NCBI GenBank assembly: GCA_019358875.1
Contig: JAHHIF010000002.1
Location: forward strand, 1-64,000
Direction: 5' to 3'
Length of the DNA stretch: 64,000 nt
From: Symplocastrum torsivum CPER-KK1
Lineage (GTDB): Bacteria > Cyanobacteriota > Cyanobacteriia > Cyanobacteriales > Coleofasciculaceae
Below, one piece after another: positions 56,251 through 64,000 of the stretch. The notes below the pieces were generated by a model. The model did no database searches, was not told the DNA's origin, and worked only from the letters and a program-made list of their open reading frames with translations. Positions within the stretch are counted from its first letter, which is position 1. Every line of letters starts with the position of its first letter. The position numbers and the translations under genes are program-made.

Positions 56251-56930
56251 TGATCAAACGCTCAATTTTTTTCTCTTGGGCAGCTTGTACGAGAGACAAA
56301 GACAAACTGATTGACCTTTATAAGTTAGTACATTGAACTGCAAGGTCATAGGATTTGGAAGGATTAAATCTTTTTCAAAGCCTTCCTTATCTGTCATACA
56401 AGCAAGATGACTTGATAGATCACGTCATTCAGTCGGTTTCTTAGCTTGATGTAACTGTGAATACCTTTATGAGATGATTGATAGGAATTTCCAAGGGGTA
56501 CATACTTGAATGTTGCAACAAGTTTTGATGTAACTAAAGAATGATCTTGTCAAGATGTGGGAATAGAACACCAATTTCCTCACTTCTAGAAATTAAGCTT
56601 AAATATGTGCGTTCTTGTTTCCTGTACAGGTAATATTCCTATTGGCAATGGCAGCGTCAAGCGATCGCAAGAGAGGATAAGTCAAAATGCACACCTTTGA
56701 CAAGGTCAACATCAAAGAGGAGGCAAAGCAAGGGACGGGCACTAAAAGTAACAGATGGAGCAAAAGAGGTGATTTCTGCATAGATATCTCCCCGAAAAAC
56801 TTTCCTCCACATCTCCTGCCTTCCCTAACTCTCCTCTAGGCTTACTAAACTCCCTTTTCATAGAAAAACTTCCATAAGCTTCAAGCTGTGGGATTCTCAA
56901 AAAAGAGCAATTGCAGGATACACAAGCATC
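56251..56930. other. 680-bp gap between the PAS kinase and the desaturase
   Basis: Divergent promoter region for both genes. A short minus-strand open frame near 56599-56781 starts in Leu-rich low-complexity sequence without a ribosome site and is not counted. No repeat or RNA gene was recognised. Confidence 0.5.
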
Positions 56931-58163
56931 GTGACATTGAGCATCAATTCTAGTTCATCACCCAAGCCTCCAACATCGTTTCCGAGGCAGACCGAAACCC
57001 AAAGGATTTTGACATCCCCCAAGCTTTCCACAACCAAGGGGAAACCGGACTCAAGCCATCCCGCTCCCGAAGTCATGAACGCCAGTGCGAGTTCTCACAC
57101 AACAAAAGTTAAGTACTCCAAAGACTTAGCGTTCCATCGTGAGTTAAAGCGCCGTGTCGAAGAATACTTTCAACAAACTGAGCTACCACAACGCGACCCT
57201 CCGCAAATGTTTCGTAAAACTGCCGTTATCTTGTCGTGGTTTGCGATTTCTTGGGTATTGCTCGTATTTGTCGCAAGTAACTGGTGGCAAGCTGGAGTGT
57301 TATCAGTCTCTTTGGGCTTGGCGATGGCAGGAATTGGTTTTAGCATACAGCATGATGGCGGTCATGGGGCTTACTCCAAGCAACAATTCGTCAATCAGCT
57401 AATGGCAATGAGCCTAGATCTGCTGGGCGGCAGTTCCTACATTTGGAAGTGGCAGCACAATGTCATTCATCATAGCTATACCAATCTTGTGGGAGTTGAC
57501 CATGATATTGACCTGGGAATCTTGTGTCGTTTCGCTCCTCAGCAACGACACCTCTGGTTTCACCGCTTTCAACATATCTACCTCTGGCCGATATATGGTC
57601 TTTTAGCGTTTAACTGGCATTTCTACTCAGACTTCCAAATACTTATACAAGGTCGGATTGGGGAACATCGTTTTCCCAGACCCCAAGGTCGAGATTTAGT
57701 GGTGTTCGTGCTGGGAAAGGTAATGTTCTTTAGCTGGGCTTTCCTGATTCCTGCTCTATTTCATCCACTGTGGCAGGTAGTTGTTTGCTATGTGCTGACT
57801 GCGTTTATTGCCAGTTTTGTACTGAGCATTGTGTTTCAGGCAGCCCACTGTGTTCAGGAAGCAGATTTTCCAAGCCTTCCAGCAAACTCGAACCACGTTA
57901 ACAATTCCTGGGCAATGCATCAGGTAGCAACGACTGTTAACTTTGCTCGTGATAATCGCTTATTGACTTGGTATGTGGGTGGACTGAACTTCCAAGTGGA
58001 ACATCATCTGTTTCCAGATGTCTGTCATATCCACTATCCCGCTCTTGCCCCAATTGTTGAATCGGTGTGTTCCCAGTTTGGGGTTAAGTACGCTTCACAC
58101 CCAACTTTTCTCGCTGCGATAAACTCCCATGCCCGTTGGCTACGGTTGTTAGGATGCGCCTAA
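56931..58163 (+). CDS. fatty acid desaturase, front-end (delta-6-like) type
   Basis: 410 aa from the GTG at 56931 (a start at Met49 is possible; no ribosome site is convincing at either). Three His boxes: HDGGHG (141-146), HNVIHH (176-181), QVEHH (355-359). The Q-x-x-H-H third box marks front-end desaturases such as delta-6 enzymes; it has no cytochrome b5 domain, as in cyanobacterial DesD, which uses ferredoxin. Four to six membrane segments. The first 48 residues are Ser/Thr/Pro-rich and lack the family pattern. It introduces a double bond in membrane lipid acyl chains, probably tied to cold or light acclimation; regiospecificity is not readable. Confidence 0.85.
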   Translation: MTLSINSSSSPKPPTSFPRQTETQRILTSPKLSTTKGKPDSSHPAPEVMNASASSHTTKVKYSKDLAFHRELKRRVEEYFQQTELPQRDPPQMFRKTAVILSWFAISWVLLVFVASNWWQAGVLSVSLGLAMAGIGFSIQHDGGHGAYSKQQFVNQLMAMSLDLLGGSSYIWKWQHNVIHHSYTNLVGVDHDIDLGILCRFAPQQRHLWFHRFQHIYLWPIYGLLAFNWHFYSDFQILIQGRIGEHRFPRPQGRDLVVFVLGKVMFFSWAFLIPALFHPLWQVVVCYVLTAFIASFVLSIVFQAAHCVQEADFPSLPANSNHVNNSWAMHQVATTVNFARDNRLLTWYVGGLNFQVEHHLFPDVCHIHYPALAPIVESVCSQFGVKYASHPTFLAAINSHARWLRLLGCA

Positions 58164-58323
58164 TCTTCCAACTGAAGTTAGGCAGTTTTTGGTTACGACA
58201 ATAATAAACGTCGGAAGGGTTGTAATGGTTAGTGGTTAGCTAGAAAAATGTCTAATAATCACTAATCATAAATTCCCCTTACGAGCTATGTTTAGTGCTG
58301 ACCACCTAACTTACTAACGTTTC

Positions 58324-59385
58324 ATGAGTGACTTGGCTACTGCGATCGCGCAAACCACAATTAACTGGTCTAGCTTGCTGCAACAGTTACTTGATCGAGA
58401 ATCTTTATCGATCAATCAAGCATCACAGCTAATGCAAGGATGGTTGAATGAGGAAATTCCTGAAGCTTTATCAGGTGCGATTCTTGCCGCTATCCAAGCC
58501 AAAGGCGTATCTGCCCAAGAACTAGCAGGGATGGCAGATGTGTTGCAATCTCAATCGTTACAAAAGACAGCAATCGACCACAAAACACCTGTCATTGATA
58601 CCTGTGGCACAGGTGGGGATGGTGCATTAACCTTTAATATCTCAACGGCTGTTGCTTTTGTTGCGGCAGCGGCTGGTGTCCGGGTTGCGAAGCATGGTAA
58701 TCGTTCTGCCTCAAGCCTAGTTGGTTCAGCGGATGTCCTGGAAGCTATGGGCGTTAATTTATCCGCGACTGCCGAGAAGGTGCAAGCGGCACTGGATGAA
58801 GTGGGTATCACATTTCTTTTTGCTCGTGGTTGGCACCCAGCGCTGAAAGCCGTTGGGCCACTGCGACAAACACTGAAGGTACGAACAGTGTTTAACCTTT
58901 TAGGGCCACTGGTGAATCCGTTGCGCCCTACAGGACAAGTGCTTGGGGTATTTGATTCCAAGGTTGTCGCAACTGTTGCTCAAGCGTTGTGCCAGATGGG
59001 AACTCCAAAAGCGATCGTCCTGCATGGACGGGAAAAACTTGATGAGGCAGGTTTAGCCGACAAAACTGACATGGCGCTCCTTTCGGAGGGTGATGTGCGG
59101 CTAGCAACCCTAGATCCCCAACAGCTAGGCTTAACTCCAGCACCAACAAGCGCCTTGCAAGGCGGGAATGTTGAAGACAATGTTTTGATTTTGCGGAATG
59201 TTTTGCAAGGTAAAGCAACACAGGCACAGCAGGATGCTGTGGCATTAAATGCCTCACTCGCGCTTCAAGTCGGTGGGATTATTCCTCTGGAAGACCATAA
59301 AGCCGGGATTGAGCTGGCAAAGGAGGTCATGAATAGTGGTGCGGCTTGGTCAAAGCTGGAGCAGCTAGTAGGATTTTTAAGCTAA
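58324..59385 (+). CDS. trpD: anthranilate phosphoribosyltransferase
   Basis: 353 aa. Motifs: [17 protein letters not shown] (CGTGGDG at 94-100 binds PRPP), [19 protein letters not shown] (123-141), and [21 protein letters not shown]. Adds phosphoribose to anthranilate, second step of tryptophan synthesis. Homodimer, cytoplasmic. As usual in cyanobacteria it is not with other trp genes. Confidence 0.95.
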   Translation: MSDLATAIAQTTINWSSLLQQLLDRESLSINQASQLMQGWLNEEIPEALSGAILAAIQAKGVSAQELAGMADVLQSQSLQKTAIDHKTPVIDTCGTGGDGALTFNISTAVAFVAAAAGVRVAKHGNRSASSLVGSADVLEAMGVNLSATAEKVQAALDEVGITFLFARGWHPALKAVGPLRQTLKVRTVFNLLGPLVNPLRPTGQVLGVFDSKVVATVAQALCQMGTPKAIVLHGREKLDEAGLADKTDMALLSEGDVRLATLDPQQLGLTPAPTSALQGGNVEDNVLILRNVLQGKATQAQQDAVALNASLALQVGGIIPLEDHKAGIELAKEVMNSGAAWSKLEQLVGFLS

Positions 59386-59510
59386 AGATAGCCAATGCTC
59401 CAGTTATAAAAAGATTTAACGAGAGAATTTTATTTACTGGGCTAAATACACCTACCGGCTGAGTTCTGGCTACATTGGAGGGAAGACGGGTTCAAGGAAT
59501 AGCCACTCCT

Positions 59511-60710
59511 ATGCTGCAAGCAGAACAAGTATTACATGAGCGTTATCAGCTCAAGCAAAAGCTGGGACAGAATGCAGGGCGTCAAACTTGGTTGGCTGAG
59601 GATATCGGGGTGTCACCGACTGAATTAGTGGTTGTCAAACTGCTGGCGTTTGGTGGTGAGGTGCAATGGGATGATTTAAAACTATTTGAGCGAGAAGCGC
59701 AGATACTCAAGCAGCTCAATCATCCCCGTATCCCTAAGTATCGGGATTATTTTCACATTGATGAGCGATCGCTTTGGTTTGGCTTGGTGCAGGAATATAT
59801 TCCAGGGAACTCTCTAAAGGCACAACTAACCCAAGGTAAGCGATTTACGGAAGAACAAATTCGTAAAATCGCTGTCGATGTTCTGTTGATTCTAAAATTT
59901 CTCCATCAACTCCTTCCCCCTGTGCTGCATCGCGATATTAAACCCAGCAATCTGATTTGGGGTGAGGATGAGCAGGTTTATTTGGTAGATTTTGGGGCGG
60001 TACAAGAGCGATCGCATCAAGAAGGAACAACGTTTACTGTGGTGGGAACCTATGGTTACGCACCGATGGAACAGTTTGGTGGCAGGGCGATACCCGCTTC
60101 CGATCTTTATGCCTTGGGTGCAAGCTTGATTCATCTGCTCACCGGGACAGCACCGGCTGACTTGCCCTCTCGAAATTTGCAAATTTGCTTTGAAGAGCGG
60201 GTACACCTTAGTCGTGGCATGGTGAACTGGATAAAGGCGCTGACAGAACCTGCACCAGAGCAACGCTTTCAGAGTGCGGCTGAAGCACTTTCTGCGCTGA
60301 AATACGGTATCGTACTTGACAAACATGAGGATAGTCGAGAGGTGCCTTTAGAACTCACCCCGATGAAATCCCCAGCATTTGTCAATAATTCTGGGAACAG
60401 TAATTTACTGGATTCTTCAGTACCCGTTCCTGATGAAATTAAGGGTTGGAATTGGGGTGCGTTTTTGATGCCGTGGTTGTGGCCGCTCACCAATCATGTT
60501 TGGATTGGGCTGTCCTCTTGGGTACCTTCTCCTAGTTGGGTAATGATTGTTGCGATCGCATTAGGGGGTAAAGGCAACGAATGGGCTTGGAAGAGTAGAC
60601 GGTGGCAGAGTATTGAACAGTTCAAAATGCACCAACGCCGTTGGACAATTGCTGGAATTTTTATTTGGCTACCGATGATTTTATCGATTCTTGCCGAAGT
60701 TCTTGATTAG
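59511..60710 (+). CDS. serine/threonine protein kinase (array copy 1)
   Basis: 399 aa from the ATG at 59511, chosen because it aligns with the starts of copies 2 and 3 (ML-x-A-x-Q); the open frame extends 12 codons further. Kinase domain 1-270: a G-loop lacking the full G-x-G-x-x-G (KLGQNAGRQTW), catalytic Lys in VVKLLAFGGE, LHRDIKPSNLIWG, VDFGAV, and GTYGYAPMEQFGG as activation segment. After residue 305 a membrane-associated tail: GWNWGAFLMPWLWPLTNHVW, then a hydrophobic pass, GNEWAWKSRRW and a final helix. Membrane-anchored Ser/Thr kinase, substrate unknown. Nearest relative is copy 2, 180 bp downstream. Confidence 0.88.
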   Translation: MLQAEQVLHERYQLKQKLGQNAGRQTWLAEDIGVSPTELVVVKLLAFGGEVQWDDLKLFEREAQILKQLNHPRIPKYRDYFHIDERSLWFGLVQEYIPGNSLKAQLTQGKRFTEEQIRKIAVDVLLILKFLHQLLPPVLHRDIKPSNLIWGEDEQVYLVDFGAVQERSHQEGTTFTVVGTYGYAPMEQFGGRAIPASDLYALGASLIHLLTGTAPADLPSRNLQICFEERVHLSRGMVNWIKALTEPAPEQRFQSAAEALSALKYGIVLDKHEDSREVPLELTPMKSPAFVNNSGNSNLLDSSVPVPDEIKGWNWGAFLMPWLWPLTNHVWIGLSSWVPSPSWVMIVAIALGGKGNEWAWKSRRWQSIEQFKMHQRRWTIAGIFIWLPMILSILAEVLD

Positions 60711-60889
60711 CGTTAGAGATTCCGATAATACATTGATTGTTAATCACCAGCTTCTAGAGGTGCAATTAATTGCGCCCCTAGGGCAAAGATATCCTGAATT
60801 AGGGAGATGCTTTTATTGCTACCTATCTACTACCCAGAGTTCTAAAAGCTAAATTAGAGGAAACTCGGCTTAGAAGCATCAAGAACCAA

Positions 60890-62080
60890 ATGCTAAAAGC
60901 AGGACAGGTATTACAAGAGCGTTATCAACTCAAGCGAAAACTAGGGCAGAATGCGGGGCGTCAAACCTGGCTGGCAGAGGATTTGCTAGTACCAGATGAA
61001 TTAGTAATTGTCAAGTTTCTTGTCTTTGGCGGCGAGGTACAGTGGGATGACTTGAAACTATTTGAGCGGGAAGCCCAGGTTCTCAAACAGCTCAACCATC
61101 CTCGTATCCCTAAGTATCGGGATTATTTTCACATTGATGAGCGATCGCTTTGGTTTGGCCTAGTGCAGGAGTATATCCCAGGCTCATCATTGAAGGAACA
61201 GCTAATTCAGGGTAAACGCTTTACAGAAACACAAGTTCGCAAAATCGCGGTTGATATTCTGAAAATACTAGAGTTTCTTCATCGCCTCAATCCTGCCGTC
61301 TTGCATCGTGACATCAAGCCCAGCAATCTGATTTGGGGTGAGGATGAGCAGGTTTATTTGGTCGATTTTGGGGCAGTGCAGGAGCGATCGCATCAAGAGG
61401 GAGCGACGTTTACCGTCGTGGGAACCTATGGTTATGCACCAATGGAACAGTTTGGCGGCAGGGCAGTGCCTGCTTCCGATCTTTATGCTTTGGGGGCAAC
61501 ATTGATTCATTTGCTCACTGGGTGTGCGCCTGGAGACTTGCCGCAACGGAATCTGCGGATTGGCTTTCAAGAGCAGGTAAACCTCAGCCGTAGTATGGTG
61601 CAGTGGCTCGAAAAGCTAACAGAACCAGCTCCAGAGCAACGATTTAAGAGCGCCTCACAAGCACTTTCTGCTCTGGAATCCGGCATGGTACCTGACAAAC
61701 CTAGAGACAGCCAGCTCATGAAGCCAGCCGTAGCCACCGTCGTGAATAATTCAGGGTGTGGAGATTTATTTAATTCCTCAGTGCCAGTACCTGATGAAAT
61801 TCAGGGTTGGAATTGGGGTGCTTTTTTGATGCCTTATTTGTGGCCGTTCACCAATAAAGTTTGGATTGGACTGCTTGCCTTAGTGCCGCAAGTTGGATGG
61901 TTAGTTGCGATCGCATTGGGGGCAAAAGGCAATGAATGGGCTTGGAAAAGTAGAAAGTGGCGAAGCATTGAACAGTTCAAAGCCCATCAACGAGGCTGGA
62001 CGATTGCTGGGCTTTTTATTGGGATACCAATGGCTTGGATCTATATCGCGATCATCGCTGGTTTCCTAGGTTCTCTTTAA
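60890..62080 (+). CDS. serine/threonine protein kinase (array copy 2)
   Basis: 396 aa. Same layout as copy 1: Lys42, Glu61, HRD at 139-141 with IKPSNLIWG, DFG at 159-161, APMEQFGG at the activation segment. The tail repeats GWNWGAFLMPYLWPFTNKVW, a hydrophobic pass, GNEWAWKSRKW and a final helix, so the two proteins are colinear paralogs. Its leader shares CATCAAGAACCAAATGCT with copy 3 directly at the start codon. Confidence 0.9.
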   Translation: MLKAGQVLQERYQLKRKLGQNAGRQTWLAEDLLVPDELVIVKFLVFGGEVQWDDLKLFEREAQVLKQLNHPRIPKYRDYFHIDERSLWFGLVQEYIPGSSLKEQLIQGKRFTETQVRKIAVDILKILEFLHRLNPAVLHRDIKPSNLIWGEDEQVYLVDFGAVQERSHQEGATFTVVGTYGYAPMEQFGGRAVPASDLYALGATLIHLLTGCAPGDLPQRNLRIGFQEQVNLSRSMVQWLEKLTEPAPEQRFKSASQALSALESGMVPDKPRDSQLMKPAVATVVNNSGCGDLFNSSVPVPDEIQGWNWGAFLMPYLWPFTNKVWIGLLALVPQVGWLVAIALGAKGNEWAWKSRKWRSIEQFKAHQRGWTIAGLFIGIPMAWIYIAIIAGFLGSL

Positions 62081-62245
62081 AAACTCTGGGTTGGGAGATA
62101 ATACACATGAACTTTGGGAGTTTTTTACCCCATCACCTCATTACCCCATCGTCAAGGATAGTTATTAGAAACCTACCCTTAAAAGGAGTAGGAAAGAGAA
62201 TTCAGTTTCACTAAAGATATTTGGCTTAAAACCATCAAGAACCAA

Positions 62246-63580
62246 ATGCTAGAAGCAGGACAAATCTTACACGATCGCTATCAACTTAAACAAAAATTGG
62301 GACAAAATGCAGGGCGTCAAACCTGGCTAGCAGAGGATTTGCAAGCCATTCCCGCCGCATTGGTGATTGTCAAGCTGCTGGCGTTTGGGGGTGAGGTGCA
62401 GTGGGATGACTTGAAACTGTTTGAACGGGAAGCCCAGGTTCTCAAACAGCTCAATCATTCCCGGATTCCCAAGTACTATGATTATTTTTCAATTGATGAG
62501 CGCTCTTTATGGTTTGGATTAGTCCAAGAATTTATTCCCGGTGCCTCTCTTAAGGAGTTGCTGAATCAGGGGAAACGGTTTACTGAAAAGCAAGTTCGCC
62601 AAGTTGCGATCGATGTTTTGAATATTCTGATTTATCTGCATGAATTGAAGCCGCAGGTACTGCATCGGGATATTAAGCCGAGTAATTTGATTTTGGGTGA
62701 GGATAAACAGGTCTACTTGGTTGATTTTGGAGCCGTTCAAGACCGAGCCGTCAAAGAGGGGGCAACGTTTACGGTAGTCGGAACCTATGGTTATGCACCA
62801 ATGGAACAATTTGGCGGCAGGGCAGTTCCAGCATCTGACCTCTACGCACTGGGAGCCGGTTTAATTCATCTGCTCACAGGTACCGCTCCGGCTGACTTGC
62901 CCCAAGATGATTTACGAATTCAGTTTAGCGACAAGGTAACCCTGACACCCAGCTTTAGCGAATGGCTGGAAAAACTCACCGAGCCATCCTTGAAACGTCG
63001 GTTTAGCACGGCTGACGAAGCCATGAAAGCTCTCAGCTTTGGTATTCAAACTCCTGAGAACGCGGCATTGTCTGCTCCTGTTAGTACTGGACGACTTCGC
63101 CCACCGTTTGGGACTCGCGTTCAGGTGAGTCAGTCTCCCGAACGGCTACGAATTGTCATCCCTGAACGTAGCCCAAGAGGTAAGCAAGGGCTTGTGCTGT
63201 TAGGCAGTTATGCTATGTTTGCGCTCGTTGGCATTCTCTGGATAGTGACTAATGTTGGAATCCCCTTAATTGGATTGCCATTTTTGACAGCCCTCTTGAT
63301 CTTCTCAATTAAATACACACAGTTTCGCCATCAACGCACTCAAGTTGACTTCAACCGCAATACGAGCCGTTTTGAACTGCAATGGCAATGGTTTAACTAC
63401 GTCATTACTCGCTATAAAGGGTCACTTTCAGACATTATGTATACGTGTTGCTACAGCAGCAAAGATGGCGCAAAAGTCCTGATTACGGGTATCGAACCCT
63501 ATTCCTTTGGTCACGGATTAACGGAACTGGAATGTGCTTGGTTGGCGCAAGAAATCCAAAGCTGGTTAAACCTTAAGTAA
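62246..63580 (+). CDS. serine/threonine protein kinase (array copy 3, divergent tail)
   Basis: 444 aa. The kinase domain is close to copies 1-2 (KLGQNAGRQTWLAED, LHRDIKPSNLILGEDKQ, VDFGAV, GTYGYAPMEQFGG), but from about residue 275 the C-terminal part is different: two hydrophobic segments (LVLLGSYAMFALVGILWIV and GIPLIGLPFLTALLIF) followed by a 120-residue soluble domain (VDFNRNTSRFELQWQWFNYV, then LSDIMYTCCYSS) that I do not recognise. So the copies share a kinase but not the rest, which hints at different membrane partners. The stop overlaps the convergent gene at the right edge by 8 nt. Confidence 0.88.
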   Translation: MLEAGQILHDRYQLKQKLGQNAGRQTWLAEDLQAIPAALVIVKLLAFGGEVQWDDLKLFEREAQVLKQLNHSRIPKYYDYFSIDERSLWFGLVQEFIPGASLKELLNQGKRFTEKQVRQVAIDVLNILIYLHELKPQVLHRDIKPSNLILGEDKQVYLVDFGAVQDRAVKEGATFTVVGTYGYAPMEQFGGRAVPASDLYALGAGLIHLLTGTAPADLPQDDLRIQFSDKVTLTPSFSEWLEKLTEPSLKRRFSTADEAMKALSFGIQTPENAALSAPVSTGRLRPPFGTRVQVSQSPERLRIVIPERSPRGKQGLVLLGSYAMFALVGILWIVTNVGIPLIGLPFLTALLIFSIKYTQFRHQRTQVDFNRNTSRFELQWQWFNYVITRYKGSLSDIMYTCCYSSKDGAKVLITGIEPYSFGHGLTELECAWLAQEIQSWLNLK

Positions 63581-64000
63581 AGACGGCTTCAGAACTACGG
63601 GGAACTGCCGCATTAACTAACGGTAACAATGGGCCGGCTTGGTCGGTACCATTCACCGCCAAGTCGCTGTGACATAGGTAAATCCGCTCACCAGCACGCC
63701 CCAATAAGTCTCGCAAAATCCGCTGCAACCGTTGACTATCCGCCGCGATTTTATCGTCTTCTGTCCAAGGGCGTCCTGACCACTCATGGAGAAATAAGTT
63801 AGCGCCAAACAGAGTCGCTGCACCGCCTTTGTCCCAGAGAGGAGAACCCGCATCAAGCCAGAAGTGCCAACGGTGGAAGCGGCGATTGGCACGGTATTGG
63901 AAGATGGTAGCTAGAGTGATGGTGTTATTCGCTGCTGGGGCAAGGCGACGAACGGGGTGAGGATTGGCGGTAACGGTACCACGACGCAGCAGTTGGATGA
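63573..64000 (-). CDS. C-terminal part of a large protein, helicase/nuclease-like (partial)
   Basis: 142 codons including the stop, open to the right edge, with no start in the window. The text reads like a folded protein throughout: TIFQYRANRRFHRWHFWLDA, LFGANLFLHEWSGRPWTEDD, SQRLQRILRDLLGRAGERIYLCHSDLAVNGTDQAGPLLPL, then VNAAVPRSS. The IYLCHSDLAVNG-type segment resembles the end of RecB/UvrD-like helicase or exonuclease proteins, but this is a weak resemblance and I would not name the gene. It overlaps the stop of kinase copy 3 tail-to-tail by 8 bases. Confidence 0.6.
   Translation of the reverse strand, partial: IQLLRRGTVTANPHPVRRLAPAANNTITLATIFQYRANRRFHRWHFWLDAGSPLWDKGGAATLFGANLFLHEWSGRPWTEDDKIAADSQRLQRILRDLLGRAGERIYLCHSDLAVNGTDQAGPLLPLVNAAVPRSSEAVFT

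Noticed and set aside
56599..56781. 60-aa minus-strand frame in the gap before the desaturase
   Set aside because: Leu-rich low complexity and no ribosome site; not supported as a gene.
63653..63892. 79-aa minus-strand frame at the right edge
   Set aside because: It is a shadow in another frame of the better-supported partial protein at 63573-64000.

Overview
The window reads as chromosomal DNA of a filamentous, motile cyanobacterium. The HIP1 octamer GCGATCGC occurs throughout. Several families of 7-nt tandem repeats (STRR type, known from filamentous cyanobacteria) lie between and inside genes. The gene content is also cyanobacterial: hormogonium-polysaccharide hps genes, ClpB, IspH, Amt with a candidate NtcA site, and many PAS/GAF hybrid kinases. 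A Coleofasciculus/Microcoleus-like organism is my guess; it is not shown by any marker gene.

Layout. (1) 1-9.3 kb: the end of an unidentified gene, then a minus-strand hps cluster: hpsA (giant pilin-like protein), hpsB, hpsC and a GspH-like pseudopilin, closed by a terminator, followed by a fourth pseudopilin gene. (2) 9.9-12.5 kb: rpmB and htpG. (3) 12.7-20.3 kb: a surface-glycan block with a pyruvyl-transferase-like gene, five tandem paralogous GT2 glycosyltransferases and a QueC-like PP-loop ATPase of unknown role. (4) 20.4-30.8 kb: clpB, ispH, an SGNH hydrolase, amt, purE, nagA and an orphan GspF/PilC-like gene. (5) 31-37.8 kb: Tat-exported ferritin-like protein, a stand-alone photolyase-type FAD domain protein, a double GNAT acetyltransferase, a LuxR-type response regulator with a decayed copy of its own DNA-binding tail beside it, a GT2 gene and mraY. 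(6) 38-44 kb: gntK, a DUF1361 membrane protein, an AT-rich GT61-like gene, tldD and a conserved small protein. (7) 44-56 kb: two overlapping hybrid histidine kinases, a hypothetical gene, a collapsed two-partner-secretion exoprotein, a 23-copy heptamer array and a third PAS/GAF kinase. (8) 57-64 kb: fatty acid desaturase, trpD, three tandem Ser/Thr kinases, and the end of a gene that runs off the right edge.

The most connected biology is export of a surface polysaccharide. The hps pseudopilins could use the orphan GspF/PilC-like protein as a platform, and the GT2 array with the pyruvyl transferase and PP-loop enzyme could build or decorate the glycan; this link is inference. A second theme is genome plasticity: heptamer repeats occupy intergenic space, stop codons, the leader of clpB, and in-frame positions inside HtpG and two kinases. 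The best candidates for something undescribed are the PP-loop enzyme with its five-glycosyltransferase array, and the in-frame repeats inside conserved proteins.
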